Assembly (NCBI GenBank): GCA_932521035.1 | Contig: OW051497.1 | Span: 8,494,001 to 8,558,000 of the forward strand | Origin: Oscheius dolichura | Taxonomy: Eukaryota > Nematoda > Chromadorea > Rhabditida > Rhabditidae | Direction of reading: 5' to 3' | Length of the DNA: 64,000 bases | Shown: positions 16,370 through 27,224 of the stretch, piece by piece | Layout: each line of letters begins with the position of its first letter | How positions within the stretch are numbered: position 1 is the first letter of the stretch | Translations under genes and position numbers: made by a program | Notes under the pieces: generated by a model | Database searches by the model: none | The model's input: only the letters and a program-made list of their open reading frames with translations | What the model was told of the DNA's origin: nothing

Positions 16370-17420
16370 TTAGTAGCTTTGGTTTCGCTTGTCTTTGACT
16401 GCTCCACACATGATGCAGGAGAGGATGAGAGCGAAGAGCTGAAATAAGAGTTAGTATAAGTTTTGGGACTCTGTTACCTCGACGACAAGAATGGCAAAAA
16501 TTATGATAATAACGATGAGGAGGTTGGACTCAACAGCAGCCCAAACTTTGACACCACAGCCGGGCTAAATATATCGGATGATTAGACATGGCTGTCGACT
16601 TACTGGATTGTAGGTACAGGAGGGGCAGGTAGCGGGAGCGAGCATAGCATACATCGAGTAGTCATTACATCCATAAGATCCACAGCATTGAAGCTAAAAG
16701 TTACAGTAATTTGACAAAATTTGACTCTTCAGTCTTACTCCAGATTGAAGCCCATCCATTAGTTCACGAGCCGTCGATGCACGATTATAATTCTGCACGA
16801 ACTCCGATCGAAGAATACCGTACATGTAATCACGAATCTAAACTTTCCGCCGCATTTCTTATATGAAATTATCTCGTACCCTTTCCTTGTTGATAAAGTA
16901 GAGAACAACGGCGACGATTTTGATCACAAACAGAATAATCACAAAGAGGAAGTACTGCAAACGAGATAAATTAATGAGTAACATGTGACAGGTGATAAAT
17001 GTGAGAGAGAGCACAAGACTACTATTGAATAAATGCTCACCAGTCCGATGGCGACGAGACTCTCGCAGGCACTTCCACAACAGCCGAGGAAGCCAAGGAT
17101 AAGTAAAAGTGCTCCGATTGCCATACAACCATACAGCATAACATTAACCTGGGGAAGAGAAAAACGTCATAAAAGAGTGGGAATAGTTTTACCGAGTCTA
17201 GAGGTAGTCGGCTAAGATCTATTCGAGCATTTGCTGCGATTCTCCCTAATGAAGAAGGATCCACCTTCATCCATATTGAAAGCCCTAGAATTACTGCACC
17301 CAAGACCTAGAAGACATTGTTGTTTCTTATTCTCTAAATTAATCCAAAACTTACAAAGAACAGAAAGTTGAGGAACCAGAAGAAATACTTTACGCATTTG
17401 TTTCCGCACCCCGCAACCAT
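16370..17420 (-). CDS. Tetraspanin
   Basis: Minus-strand exons from ATG 17420 (MVAGCGNKCVKYFFWFLNF) to TAA 16370 encode about 230 residues with four hydrophobic helices. TM1 is followed by a small loop. TM2 reads YGCMAIGALLLILGFLGCCG, with the cysteines typical of juxtamembrane palmitoylation. TM3 is YFLFVIILFVIKIVAVVLYF. The large extracellular loop has the defining CCG motif (QSGLQCCGSYGCNDYS) and later cysteines (TCPSC, KPGCGV), and TM4 precedes a short tail ending CGAVKDKRNQSY. The IMCGAVKDKR end is typical of animal tetraspanins. Introns are about 40-110 bases. Tetraspanins organise membrane microdomains with integrins and other receptors; the specific partner cannot be inferred. Confidence 0.93.
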
Positions 17421-19130
17421 TCTGCAATTAATTTTATTTGATTATACTAGAAGCAATTGAACAAAAAAAGAGTAAGGAGGGGTAGAAACATAAAGCCGAG
17501 CCGGGAAATGTTAATCAACTCGCCACAGTTGTACTTATTAGTGAAAATGAGGGCGGAGTCAGGCTTGAAAATGAGGAGACTAGGTGTTAACCATATCGCT
17601 ACTATGGGAACGCGACCCCGCGTATCTTGGTTGAACCAGGTGCGTTGTATTAATCAAGGAATCCAGAGGGCACTGCGACTACTGCGAGCATTTCGCAACG
17701 ATGTGGTTTGATCTTAACCCGGGAAAAGAGAGCAGACTTTTTTTAATTACAAGAACAGCCAAAAGGCTCGTATTGTGGTCCAAAAAATATTAGACATTCA
17801 TATAGGATGAGAAAACGAATGGTTTGCCGGTGGGCATTCACAATACCATATTGAGTCATGATCGTCGGGGGATGAATGCCATAACATACGAGGAAAAGAC
17901 TATGCGCCAACTCCACAAGAAACTTTAGTTCCAAAACTTAATGTTCCAATACCAAAAATCCTCATATAACCCCTACACTTTCGACTGGAGGGTTTCTTAT
18001 TATGACTTTTCTGAAGCTCATCTTTGGATAAGAAGCTAAACAGGCTGCTGAACATTTTTTACTAGGGCAGTAAGGTTTCCTTGAGCTGGGACCCACTTGG
18101 CACCAAAGCTCCGATCATTGGAGAGTTTGAGAAGTTTTACCTTTAGCGAAAAGGGGAGCATGAACTGCAATCCATGATTCCAGTCTACTATTTCTGAGAA
18201 CCTCCCAGTAATTTGCCTACATTTTCGCAGGGGGCCAATTCAATTAGTAGTTTGGTGGGGAAAAAAAGTAAAGCTACTTTCTACAAGACTAGGAAAGTTA
18301 CTAAAGAACCTCAAATGAGCGAGTATTTTTAAAACAATCTCGTGTAATTTGTTCCGTAATTGTTTTGTTTATACGTTCATTCCACGTGTTCACCCGTACG
18401 CAAGTTACAACAAATACCATCCATATATTTCATTTAACTCGAGAGCAGCCAGCTTATTCCAGATGTTTGAGTCAATTTTGCAAGAAATGTCCTAATCGAG
18501 ATGAAATTCACACACTATTCATATAGCATAACCGCTGTCGCTGAACCTTTCGCCTGATTGGCCTATTCAATTGCCCCCACAAAGACGCACATCACCTTAA
18601 TTGGGAGGAAGAAGTGTGATATCGGCAGGCGGAAGGTATCTATTTCCCATGCATCTGTGCGAAACCCTTGTGATCGACTACTGAATAAATTAGATTCCTA
18701 AAATCACACGATTTACTTAATATGGAGGGGACAACAGGCACGAGGTCAGGATATTTTCTAGTTTTGACCTGGCTGTACTGATAAAAAGGATAAGAAGTTC
18801 TGAGGAAGGGCTTCTGGCTGTTATATGAGGGAAAGGGGGACGGATAATTAAAGCCTACGGGCGAAGACAGATGATTGTCTGAATATTCGAGGCGACTCAG
18901 GGGGCCCGGCTATAAATAAGATTTCACTAAACTTCAGGGAAATTACTTATAGTTCATCTGGTAATTATGTCTGATCTTCACTGTCTCTTTAGAAACTTGC
19001 GCGAAACTTCCTTAAGTGAATTTCGATATGAAGGGCTATTGACTTGGGAAAAGGCTGGTTCCTACACAGATGGTGGCACTCTTGACTTCCCTCTTCTTTC
19101 TGGCGCTAATCACTTTGCTTTTTTCTCTCA
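17421..19130. other. Gene-free stretch upstream of tetraspanin and OAC-like gene
   Basis: About 1.7 kb between two divergently transcribed genes. The small frame at 17457-17711 is Arg/Lys-rich with no domain, and no spliced model emerged. Probably regulatory sequence for the tetraspanin and the downstream plus-strand gene. Confidence 0.4.
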
Positions 19131-20687
19131 ATGGCACACGGTATGACATACAAGGACTTCCTGGAGTTGATATACTCTACGTGGTCTTGTTTCACCTCCC
19201 AGCAGCAGCGGCAGCAATTCTGTACACTGGAGATCATTTTGGACAAACTTCTAGTTGCTGACGACAAGAGCGCTTGTGTACATTGGGGTTATTTCATATG
19301 TTCATTAACTTGTTCACTGGCCACTGTTAGCTCTTCTAGATAGTGAGTGTCCCAAGAGTTCAAGCCGCTTTGAGCAAGTTCGATCTGCAGAAAATGCAGC
19401 TTTCGTTCTGTTGTATCACTGCTACGGAAGGATCTACCGAGGCTTTACGGGAAAGGGAGTAGGAGTCCTACTACTTGCCCTGTTTGTGTTAGCCGTAAGC
19501 ACGGTACTCATGGTTAGGAGCTGCCCGCGGTTGCACAAATGGGTCAACGAGTGGCATACGCATAGGACACACTGTACGCATTGGGCACAATATTTCAGGC
19601 CAGAATAGGATCAAAAAGGTTATTGACGTCAATACAAAGTATGCTGCTCATGCAACTTTTTACGTTTTAACCTGTAAATATTTAAAAGACGGCAATAACT
19701 TGCCACAGCTTGGTGAATCCTGGGGGCTTTGTGAATACCCAGTAAGACGGAAATTCTAAAGAGATCCGAAAATTCAGAAAGAAAATGGAATGAACCAAGC
19801 TAGCCTCATACAAGAGGAGGTCTACGGAAATTATTCTAGTTTTTATCTTCTTAGCAGTAAAAGTCAGTTGCTAGAAAAAGAAGAAACCATGTTATTCAGA
19901 TTTTCAAGTAATTTCTGACAAATTCAAGGAATTTGCTGACTCGGTCTTTCGTAATCAGTGGAGGAGGGCAATGGAACTGATTGAGCTTGAGAAAGCTAAC
20001 ATCATTTATGTAGTCACCCGGTAATTTCAAAACATATTTCATTAGACGTCACATAGCTTTTCCGATTCACAGAAAGGTCCCGTTATGGGAAAGGAGGAAG
20101 ACGATCGGGTTCTCATGGAATCTAATAGAAAATTTTCGCAATTAGAAGACGTTGCCGAGAAAATTTTAATTCTTTTTAGACTAGAAGTCGGGCTGCGATA
20201 GACACTTTCAGATGTTTTTCCGCTATACCGTCAAAATCATTTGATTTTATCACGCCAATCTTGCCTTTCGTTTGAATTCTGATCAATATGTCCAGATTTC
20301 GCAGACAGACACACCTTTGGCGTTTCCACAGAAATCAGTTTCCTAAGCCAAATCGATCGCACCATAGAGTGCAAAGCCAGTAACAGTATAGATGTATATT
20401 TGTGTCAAGGGATACCCAGAACGCTGCTCTCAGCCGTTAGAAAACTAGAGATCTTTCAATAAATTCAGATTGCCGACGCAGATATGCACTGGGTTCGGAA
20501 AAGGATATTCAATGTTAGATGCAAGAAATGCCTGATTTACGACACCTCAGTTGCATTTCAATCAGACGACGCCTACCTTGCTTGCGACGAAGGGACTCCC
20601 TTCTCTTTTGTAGACAACAACATCCTACTCACTCAAGCAGGACTAGATAGACTGAGACCCCTTTACAGACAATTGGTTCAACAATGA
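19131..20687 (+). CDS. OAC/NRF-6-like protein with C-terminal SGNH-type domain; possibly degenerate
   Basis: Exons support an N-terminal cysteine-containing segment (MAHGMTYKDFLEL, CFTSQQQRQQFC, SACVHWDSECP) and one transmembrane helix (GVGVLLLALFVLAVSTVLM). An exon DVNTKYAAHATFYVLTC and a C-terminal part matching the SGNH half of nematode O-acyltransferase (OAC) proteins follow. These include EFADSVFRNQWRRAMELIEL, ANIIYVVTRFSDSQKGP, RKFSQLEDVAEKI, then VRCKKCLIYDTS and FVDNNILLTQAGLDRLRP before TGA. The multi-pass acyltransferase-3 domain that should sit between the two halves is absent, and the usual catalytic His position of the D-x-x-H block appears as Ile (DNNIL). Not every junction between 19600 and 20460 could be put in phase. 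The locus may be a truncated, diverged or pseudogenised OAC member. Confidence 0.5.
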
Positions 20688-20721
20688 AATTTATTGTGCC
20701 GTTCTTCTTCTTTTCGATCAG

Positions 20722-21348
20722 TTAAATGTCTAAAGATTGCCAGTGGTCACGGTAGCCAACGAGGGTAGAGAGAGCGTACAATTGGAACGGATACACTAAA
20801 GACAAAGTTAAAAGCTGTATTTGTAGAAGTACTCACCGATGATGATGAGCAGCAACATGCCACTGCAAATTGTCACAACGCGGTCAATGGCCTGGGTGAG
20901 AAACAGGACCTCCATCGCAATCCAGTACAAAAGGCCGACGCAGGAAAGAGAAACGGTAAGATGGGCATAGTGGAATGAAGTAAGCACGTGTGATGGTACT
21001 TCTGGATAGTCTGTGAGCGAGGATATAGTTGGCCGAAGACTGAAGAAGTTGTAAAAGGAATGGTATACTCCCTACAAGGATAAGAGCGACGAAGGTGGCA
21101 ACCCGGTAGGTTCGGGGGAAAGGAGTATGGTCTCTGAAGACAATGAGAAGAATCGCGAAGATAGTGTAGGAAAAGATTCAGACTCGGCGGTAGGTGTTCT
21201 AAAAGTATTGTACCATTTTCTACCTGAAAAGAGATACCTGGAGTTCTCTTTCATTTTCGATAATAAACTGCACAGAGAGCAGACGGCTCTTCGTGAAATT
21301 TCCGAAGAGCAGGTTGAGGGCGGTTGGAGCAGCAATGGTCGACGACAT
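20722..21348 (-). CDS. Small membrane protein of unknown family
   Basis: Minus strand, ATG 21348 (MSSTIAAPTALNLLFGNFTKSR) to TAA 20722. The last two exons are secure: DYPEVPSHVLTSFHYAHLT, then a long hydrophobic stretch (VSLSCVGLLYWIAMEVLFL), SGMLLLIIG, an intron with canonical GTGAGT and TTTAG ends, and VYPFQLYALSTLVGYRDHWQ. The middle is ambiguous. One frame that joins cleanly is Ser/Thr/Pro-rich; another, hydrophobic, frame (FAILLIVFRDHTPFPRTYR, VATFVALILVGSIPFLLQLL) looks like membrane helices but needs a phase change. The overall picture is a four-helix-like (MARVEL-type?) membrane protein. I do not recognise it. Confidence 0.45.
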
Positions 21349-21536
21349 CGGGAGCTGTATCTTTGCCGTGGTCAAATATCCCTTATAAACTGTTTCCCGG
21401 GCTCTATTCTTATTCCTCCCATCTCCCCTTATTGTTCCCATCGTTTATGCAGGGAATTTAGCGAGAGACTGTACAGATCGTGAAGAGCCTATCAATATTC
21501 TGTCTTAGCTGAAAGAATGTAGTCCCCACGCACACC

Positions 21537-21743
21537 TCACAAGACCATCATCATCATTTGGACGGACAATTGAATCACATGACCAAAAAAGGCTCCTAAG
21601 AGGGTATGAGTACGACCTCCTCCTCCCTTGACAATTGCTACAAGTGTTCCTCGCCTTAGACGGCATGAATCATCACTGAAGTTATATTCAAGAAGTGGCC
21701 TGCCGAATTCGTCATGTCCACGGATGAATGCAAGGACGGTCAA
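21537..21743 (-). CDS. Possible upstream exon of the membrane-protein gene
   Basis: An open minus-strand stretch encodes LTVLAFIRGHDEFGRPLLEY, then DDSCRLRRGTLVAIVKGGGG and a hydrophobic run (LLGAFFGHVIQLSVQ), with a GTGAGG donor at its end. It lies directly upstream of the 20722-21348 gene on the same strand and could be its first coding exon or a separate small gene. I found no matching acceptor in the right phase, so this is weak. Confidence 0.25.
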   Translation of the reverse strand: MTVLAFIRGHDEFGRPLLEYNFSDDSCRLRRGTLVAIVKGGGGRTHTLLGAFFGHVIQLSVQMMMMVL

Positions 21744-21801
21744 AGCAAACAGTCCTATTTAAAAGAGCCAAAATAGGTTGCCGGTGTGTCCATTCTCAAG
21801 G

Positions 21802-22699
21802 ATGAAAACCGTCGTGTGCCTAGTTTTTCTTCTACCTCTGGCCTACTCCCTTCGGTGCTTTACAGGTGCTAGATCTTGTTGATAAATAATTATTTTACTA
21901 TTTAGATGTTACCCAGAATTTCCAATCCCCTTCCAATGACGCTGAGTGTCATTCTAAAGCAGAGTACTGTCTCAGGTAAGGAAATTTTTCACAATCTATC
22001 ATGTCGGGTTCCGTAATTTTAGTGCATGGGCTAGCTATCGAATAACAAAAGATACCCATGAGTCACTAGAGTTTGATACCTCTAATAGTTTCTATCTGTA
22101 ACAAGATTAAAAGGGCACAATCTTGACCGTGTAAGCTCCTGTGCAGAAAAATAAAACTGCTGTTTGATTCAGGATCTGCCTCTAGTAAACCTAGGACTAC
22201 GAATGCCCAAAACCTTGTGATCTAAAACTTTCAAACTTTAAAACCGCCCGACGCGCGCCTACCTATAATAATAGGGAACCCCGAGGGTTCCCGGGATTGC
22301 CTGCCAGGTCCGTTCTTGAGGACCCGATCAGATTGTAACTCTATCCCCGAATACGTCTATTCATAATCCAAAAAAAGGTTCATGACGTAGAGTCCGAGGG
22401 ATACGTTTTGTGGGCCACTCGCGATCCTTAAAAATAACTTTTCAGCCAGAATGTCGCTGGGATAAGGACAGTCTACGAATGTGATGACCACAAGAATCCC
22501 ATGTGTCACGTGAGTATTTCACCCAGTGATGTCCCAATATTTCATAATTTTATAGCATTCGGGCTGTAGAACCAACCAGATGGGAGAACGAGTTTGCTGC
22601 TGTAAGGGAAACCATTGTAACATCGACCTGCGTGGATCGACTTCCGGTCTTCTTTTCTTCACATCGTTCATAGTGTTGCTGTCCGCGACGTGTCTCTAA
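21802..22699 (+). CDS. Ly6/uPAR three-finger protein, GPI-anchored
   Basis: ATG 21802 begins a signal peptide (MKTVVCLVFLLPLAYSLRC), so the first mature Cys follows the cleavage site, as in Ly6 proteins. Exons then give FTDVTQNFQSPSNDAECHSK, AEYCLR, QNVAGIRTVYECDD, MCHHSGCRTNQ, and the hallmark C-terminal block ERVCCCKGNHCN with the closing CN. A hydrophobic tail (GLLFFTSFIVLLSATCL) ends at TAA 22697-22699 and fits a GPI-anchor signal. About ten cysteines suit a three-finger fold. Nematode relatives (ODR-2/HOT group) act at the surface of neurons; that role here is only inference. The second intron (about 21977-22446) is long and contains an alternative terminal exon candidate (see findings). 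Confidence 0.85.
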
Positions 22700-24078
22700 A
22701 TTTTGCACTCCATATGTTTATTTGTCTTTGCCCCCTTCCAGCTGACATCACTATTTTTGCCGCTGCCGACGAGTCTCTTTGGTGGTGTCTTTCACAATCA
22801 GATTTTCACATGGCGTCGTCTGTCTCTAATAAACGTGTATCCAATTTCCCAAGGGTAGTCATAACTACTACCTTCCCTCTATTTCCTGTGTTTCACATTA
22901 TCATAGGGCAATACTTCCCGAAAAATAAAGTCCTGGTCGTTCCGGGAGCGGGAACGAGAGCGCCACTGGGGAGAATGAGAACCTTGTTCCGCGTAAAAAG
23001 AACAGTCCAATCGAGCATAATTGGCCGCGGTATTGACCTCTTTGACGGGAGCGGCTGGCTACCAGCCACCTGTTCTAGTCTTCCTTATGAAAAATTTCTC
23101 TTTTCATGACTAGCAAAATACGTTTACATCAGAAAGTAATGAATTCTCACTCCTTGCGGGGTTAGTTTACGTGTCAAATTACACTTTGCTCTCGTCCAAA
23201 TAAAACCATCTCTTCCATTAAACTGACCGCATTCTCCCACCTATCCTGCTTTTTGTCAGATTTTCCAGTGATTTTTCATTTCTAATGGATTTTTAATTAA
23301 GTTGTTCGAACGGGGACTCGTTCGGACTGGCGTTTAATCAGCGACATTATTGCCTTTCTCGCGAATAACTCCCCCATTCTCGGTCATACATTCATTGTTT
23401 TTCTGAATATTTGACCCATTTTAAAGGTTGGACGAGGGGGTTTAACCGGAGTAGCCCCAGCTGTTTGGAACTGCTGTCCTCTCTTGCTATTGATTCTCTC
23501 CAGCGCATGACTCACATCCTCAATTTCATGGCAATTTCTCACTTGTTACAACCTTGGGGTTAAAGTTTTCCGCGAAAAACACGCCGTCACCTCCTCACAT
23601 GGGATTTATCACATGAGCAGACGGTGTGTTAATCTATTGTGGCGCGTTGTAGTAATCATCAAGCGAAGCTAAAAGGGGCTGATCGCGAAAAACGGGTGCC
23701 TTAATTCATTATCCTGAGGGATATAACCGCTTTTCGGGGAATTGATTGAAATCGCGGGGGGATGTTCTCATTGCCATTTCTCTTACTACTATCTGCCCCA
23801 TTGAAAGTGGCCATTTATTGTATTGCATTGCTTTTCGCTTCCATAGTAACCATATTTCTGCTGTACAACTGGCTTCCCACTCACGGTGTTAGCCTACCCG
23901 GTGTTTGTTTACTTTCTCCCAGCTGTTCTCATTTTTCCGAGCGGTTCTATCAGCTCTTCCCAACTTTCTGATTGTCAAACCTTGCCCTTTCCCACTCCTT
24001 TCACAGCCGTTCTCATTGATTTCGTTCTTCTAATGAATATCATTTCCTCACTTTCATAACTTCCAGGTAACGGAAAAA
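22700..24078. other. Gene-free stretch between Ly6 and LITAF genes
   Basis: About 1.4 kb. The 139-codon frame at 22690-23109 lacks domains and overlaps the Ly6 stop region, so it is treated as chance. The stretch probably holds the Ly6 3' UTR and the LITAF promoter. A TTCCAG ends at 24066, 12 bases before the LITAF ATG. Confidence 0.4.
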
Positions 24079-24897
24079 ATGTCCGAACCACCTCCAGCCT
24101 ATCAGCGTAAGTTTCCCACATTGGTTCCATATAAAAGTTATTCATTCCAGCTAATCCCAGTCCGTGGGCCTACGATCCCACTAAGGATCAGCCGGCTGTC
24201 AATCCCGGTTTCCCACCTCCGCCTCAGGTGAGTGTAGCAATAAGTCACCAAGGGAAGAGAAGATTTCAATGACTATATACTTTTTTGACTAACAAAATAA
24301 CGCAATTTGCTTATCAGGAAATTTTTTTGTCGCTCAATGGCGGAAGTTAGTCATTACCTGCCTATATAACCACCTCACCAAACCATTCAAAGTTCGTCCA
24401 AATAACTCCCGATTAGTTTCAGTACACGCCTGCTGGGTATCCAAATCCGAACCAAGCCTATATGAGCGTCCAGCCTGGTGAAGGTTTTCCCTCTTTAAAA
24501 CTAATCTAACAACTTTCAGGAATGGTCCCAATCGTCGTAGGAACTATCTCATTTGGCGAGGATCCGCAATCGCTAACATGCCCCCATTGTCAAAATCAAG
24601 TACGCCTCTTTGACCAGGAAAATGGTCTGACCTCGCCTTTTTCAGATCGTAACCGGTGTTCGGGCTAAGAATGGATTATTGTCCTGGCTGATTTGTGGTG
24701 GACTTACTCTGTTTGGCTGCTGGCCGTGCTGTCTGCTTCCTTTCTGTTGTCAACGTTGCCAGGTAAGCTCATTTATTTGAATTACTGTATTGAAAACATA
24801 ATCAGCGGTTATTAATGGTCTGATGATTTATTTTTAGGACATGGAGCATTTCTGTCCCCGTTGCAATCACCTTCTGGGCGTCTACAGAAGGATCTAA
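24079..24897 (+). CDS. LITAF/SIMPLE-domain protein
   Basis: Six short exons from ATG 24079 (MSEPPPAYQ) to TAA 24895-24897 give about 150 residues. The N-terminal half is Pro-rich with PPPAY and PSPWAY-type motifs that in this family recruit NEDD4 ligases and ESCRT proteins. The C-terminal LITAF domain has the first zinc knuckle CPHCQNQ, a hydrophobic membrane-inserting segment with cysteines (SWLICGGLTLFGCWPCCLLP, FCCQRCQD), and the HFCPRCNHLLGVYRRI end that completes the zinc site. LITAF proteins are monotopic membrane proteins of late endosomes and lysosomes. Length and motif order match the family, and every intron is GT-AG. AATAAA occurs at about 24963, downstream of the stop. Confidence 0.95.
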
Positions 24898-25185
24898 CAC
24901 GGTTCTCTCATTGCAAAGAAACAAAAAAATTAAACTTAAGTGTCTGTAAAAGAACAATTATGAATAAATATCGGTTTTGTTTTTCGCTATTTCTTCTTCC
25001 TCAAAAAAGAGAAGCAGATAACGGAATTCGACTTCTCCTTACGGCGCAAATCATGGGGGCGTGGTTGAATATTGATGCTCGCCTAACGAGGCTTCGAAGC
25101 ACCCATTCTTCTTACAAAAAGAGACGCTTCTAGAGATCTTCTTTCGTCTGCTGTTTTCTCCCTACTGAAAATTCATTATGCACAC

Positions 25186-27033
25186 ATGGGCATTGCGGTG
25201 ATGCTGGTCGTCTTTTTGGCAATGGTTCAACTCGTTCACTCAGAAGCGCAATATCTACAATATCGATGTGCCAATGATACGGAGATTATTGACCATCTCC
25301 TCATTGACACCGCTCCGTTTTATAATAAACACAAGTTGCCGACGACTCCCGTTAATGTGAGGATAGAGATGTGGGTCCAGGAGGTGACTTCTGTCTCGGA
25401 AATGACGCAGGACTTTGAAATCGGTAGGTAATTCTATTTCTTGACCTTTTTTTGGGTTCCATTTGTCTAAAAGAAGATGGAGATGCTCTGATTGCTGTCT
25501 CATTTCTCATCTAAAAAGCATTTGAAATCTCTAGAGGGTCACCACGAGAACGCTATTTTTTCAGATTTATACATGAATGAATACTGGACGGACCCCGGTC
25601 TAGCCTACAGTATGCTGAATCCTTGCCAAGGGAACGTCTCCTTTGACTGGGACGTGATGAAGAAGATCTGGACTCCTAACACCTGCTTTGTTAATTCTAA
25701 GGTACGGTAGAAGTCTCAATCTTACTGATAACCTTCCAGGCTGCTTTGATCCATAGCTCCCCTTTTCGCAATGTCTTTCTCATGGTCTTTCCAAACGGTA
25801 AGTCGTAACAAAGGAAAGTAAAGGGTCCGAACGCCGACTCTTTACCTTTTCGCGCCTCTAACGCGTCTCAGCAGTGGGTTAAGTTGATTTGGCTGCGCCG
25901 ATTCATATGCTGACTCGCATCCTCCACTATACTAAATAAATCGGATAACCTTGATCAACGGGGAGGAGTAACGGCTGCAGCATTATGTTAAACAGACGCG
26001 ATACGAATAATAATTTACAGGATCGGTCTGGTCAAATTGGAGAATAAAGAGTACGGGTCCTTGTGTTATGGATCTTTCCAAATTTCCGGTCGATTCGATC
26101 GAATGCAAGCTCACATTTGAATCTTTCAATTATAACCGAGTATGTTTCCTGCCCTAAAGGGGTGAATCCTCTTTAGGAAGAAGTTCATATGAGATGGAGC
26201 GAAAGCCCTCTGATTCAATTTAAGGACATTGAACTGCCGGACTTTAACATGGTCAACTATACGACCTCGACAAATATGACGGTAGACGAACTGCTTAAAA
26301 TGATGCAGAAGGTCTTACAGCTCTATGCTGCTGGATATTGGGACGAGTTGACGGTCACCTTCTTATTCCGGAGAAGATATGGCTGGTACCTTCTCCAAGG
26401 TGAATCCAGACTTGAAATCTCTCGACAGCAAACTTAGGCTTCATCCCAACCTATATGACCGTGTTCATCTCCTGGATCTCCTTCTACCTTGGGCCCAAGG
26501 CCATCCCCGCCCGGACTATGCTAGGTGTTAATGCTCTCCTGGCCATGACCTTTCAATTTGGAAACATTATGAGGAACCTTCCCAGAGTTTCCTACATCAA
26601 GGCTATCGATATCTGGATGCTAAGGTACTCTCTGCATCTTGCCCTTTCCACGTTGTTTACAGTGGAATCTCCTTTGTTTTCGCCTCTTTGATTGAGCTAG
26701 CAGTGATTGGCTTTTTAACCAAGGACGAGGGAAGACCGTCCCAGTTGACATCTAATGTCTCGACACGAAAGTAAACCGCGTTTTCTACAACTCCACAAAC
26801 CAATAATTATTTGTAGATGGCTATTTGGAAAGTTATCCAACGACGGTCCGCCTAAAAAGTCAAAAAATATTAAACGCTGCGAAAATCTGGACTACTACTC
26901 TAGGATTGGTTTTCCATGTGAGTTTCTGTCCTATTTCAATTTCTATTTCAAAATTTTAGTAGTCTACTCTATCTATAACTTCTTATATTGGGGAGTCTAC
27001 ATGCGAAGTGCCCTGGAAAAAGCTCAAATGTAG
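25186..27033 (+). CDS. Cys-loop ligand-gated anion channel subunit (nematode ACC/LGC-46-type)
   Basis: ATG 25186 opens with a signal peptide ([19 protein letters not shown]). The ligand-binding domain includes [46 protein letters not shown] and the Cys-loop [15 protein letters not shown] (13 residues between cysteines). The pre-M1 block is [21 protein letters not shown]2 is preceded by the Pro-Ala-Arg motif of anion-selective channels ([19 protein letters not shown]), and M3 follows [13 protein letters not shown]4 is near [12 protein letters not shown]; the stop is TAG 27031-27033. This pattern is that of nematode acetylcholine-gated chloride channels and relatives (ACC, LGC-46 to LGC-49). 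The ligand cannot be proven from sequence. A 39-base segment at about 26280-26318 may be spliced or retained without changing frame. Confidence 0.92.
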
Positions 27034-27224
27034 GAAAACGTGGTATTGTAATTTATATTATTTTTATTTACTTTATCATTTTCTTTTTCTCATACGGGTG
27101 ACGGAAATTTCTCATTATACCATGAATAAATACTGTGACATGGAGCATGGCTACAAATTACCCGCTTTAGTATATCAGGGCTGCCTTTTTACAATATGTA
27201 CTGAGGAAGATAAGCTAAGTAGAG

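Noticed and set aside
19618-19632. TTGACGTCAA palindrome resembling a cAMP response element
   Set aside because: Lies inside a likely coding exon (DVNTKYAAHATF), so a regulatory reading is not supported.
22690-23109. 139-codon plus-strand frame
   Set aside because: Begins inside the end of the Ly6 coding sequence in another frame and has no domain.
25799-25820. GTAAGTCGTAACAAAGG resembling the conserved 3' end of small-subunit rRNA
   Set aside because: It is the donor end of an intron in the channel gene; flanking sequence shows no rRNA similarity, so the match is chance.
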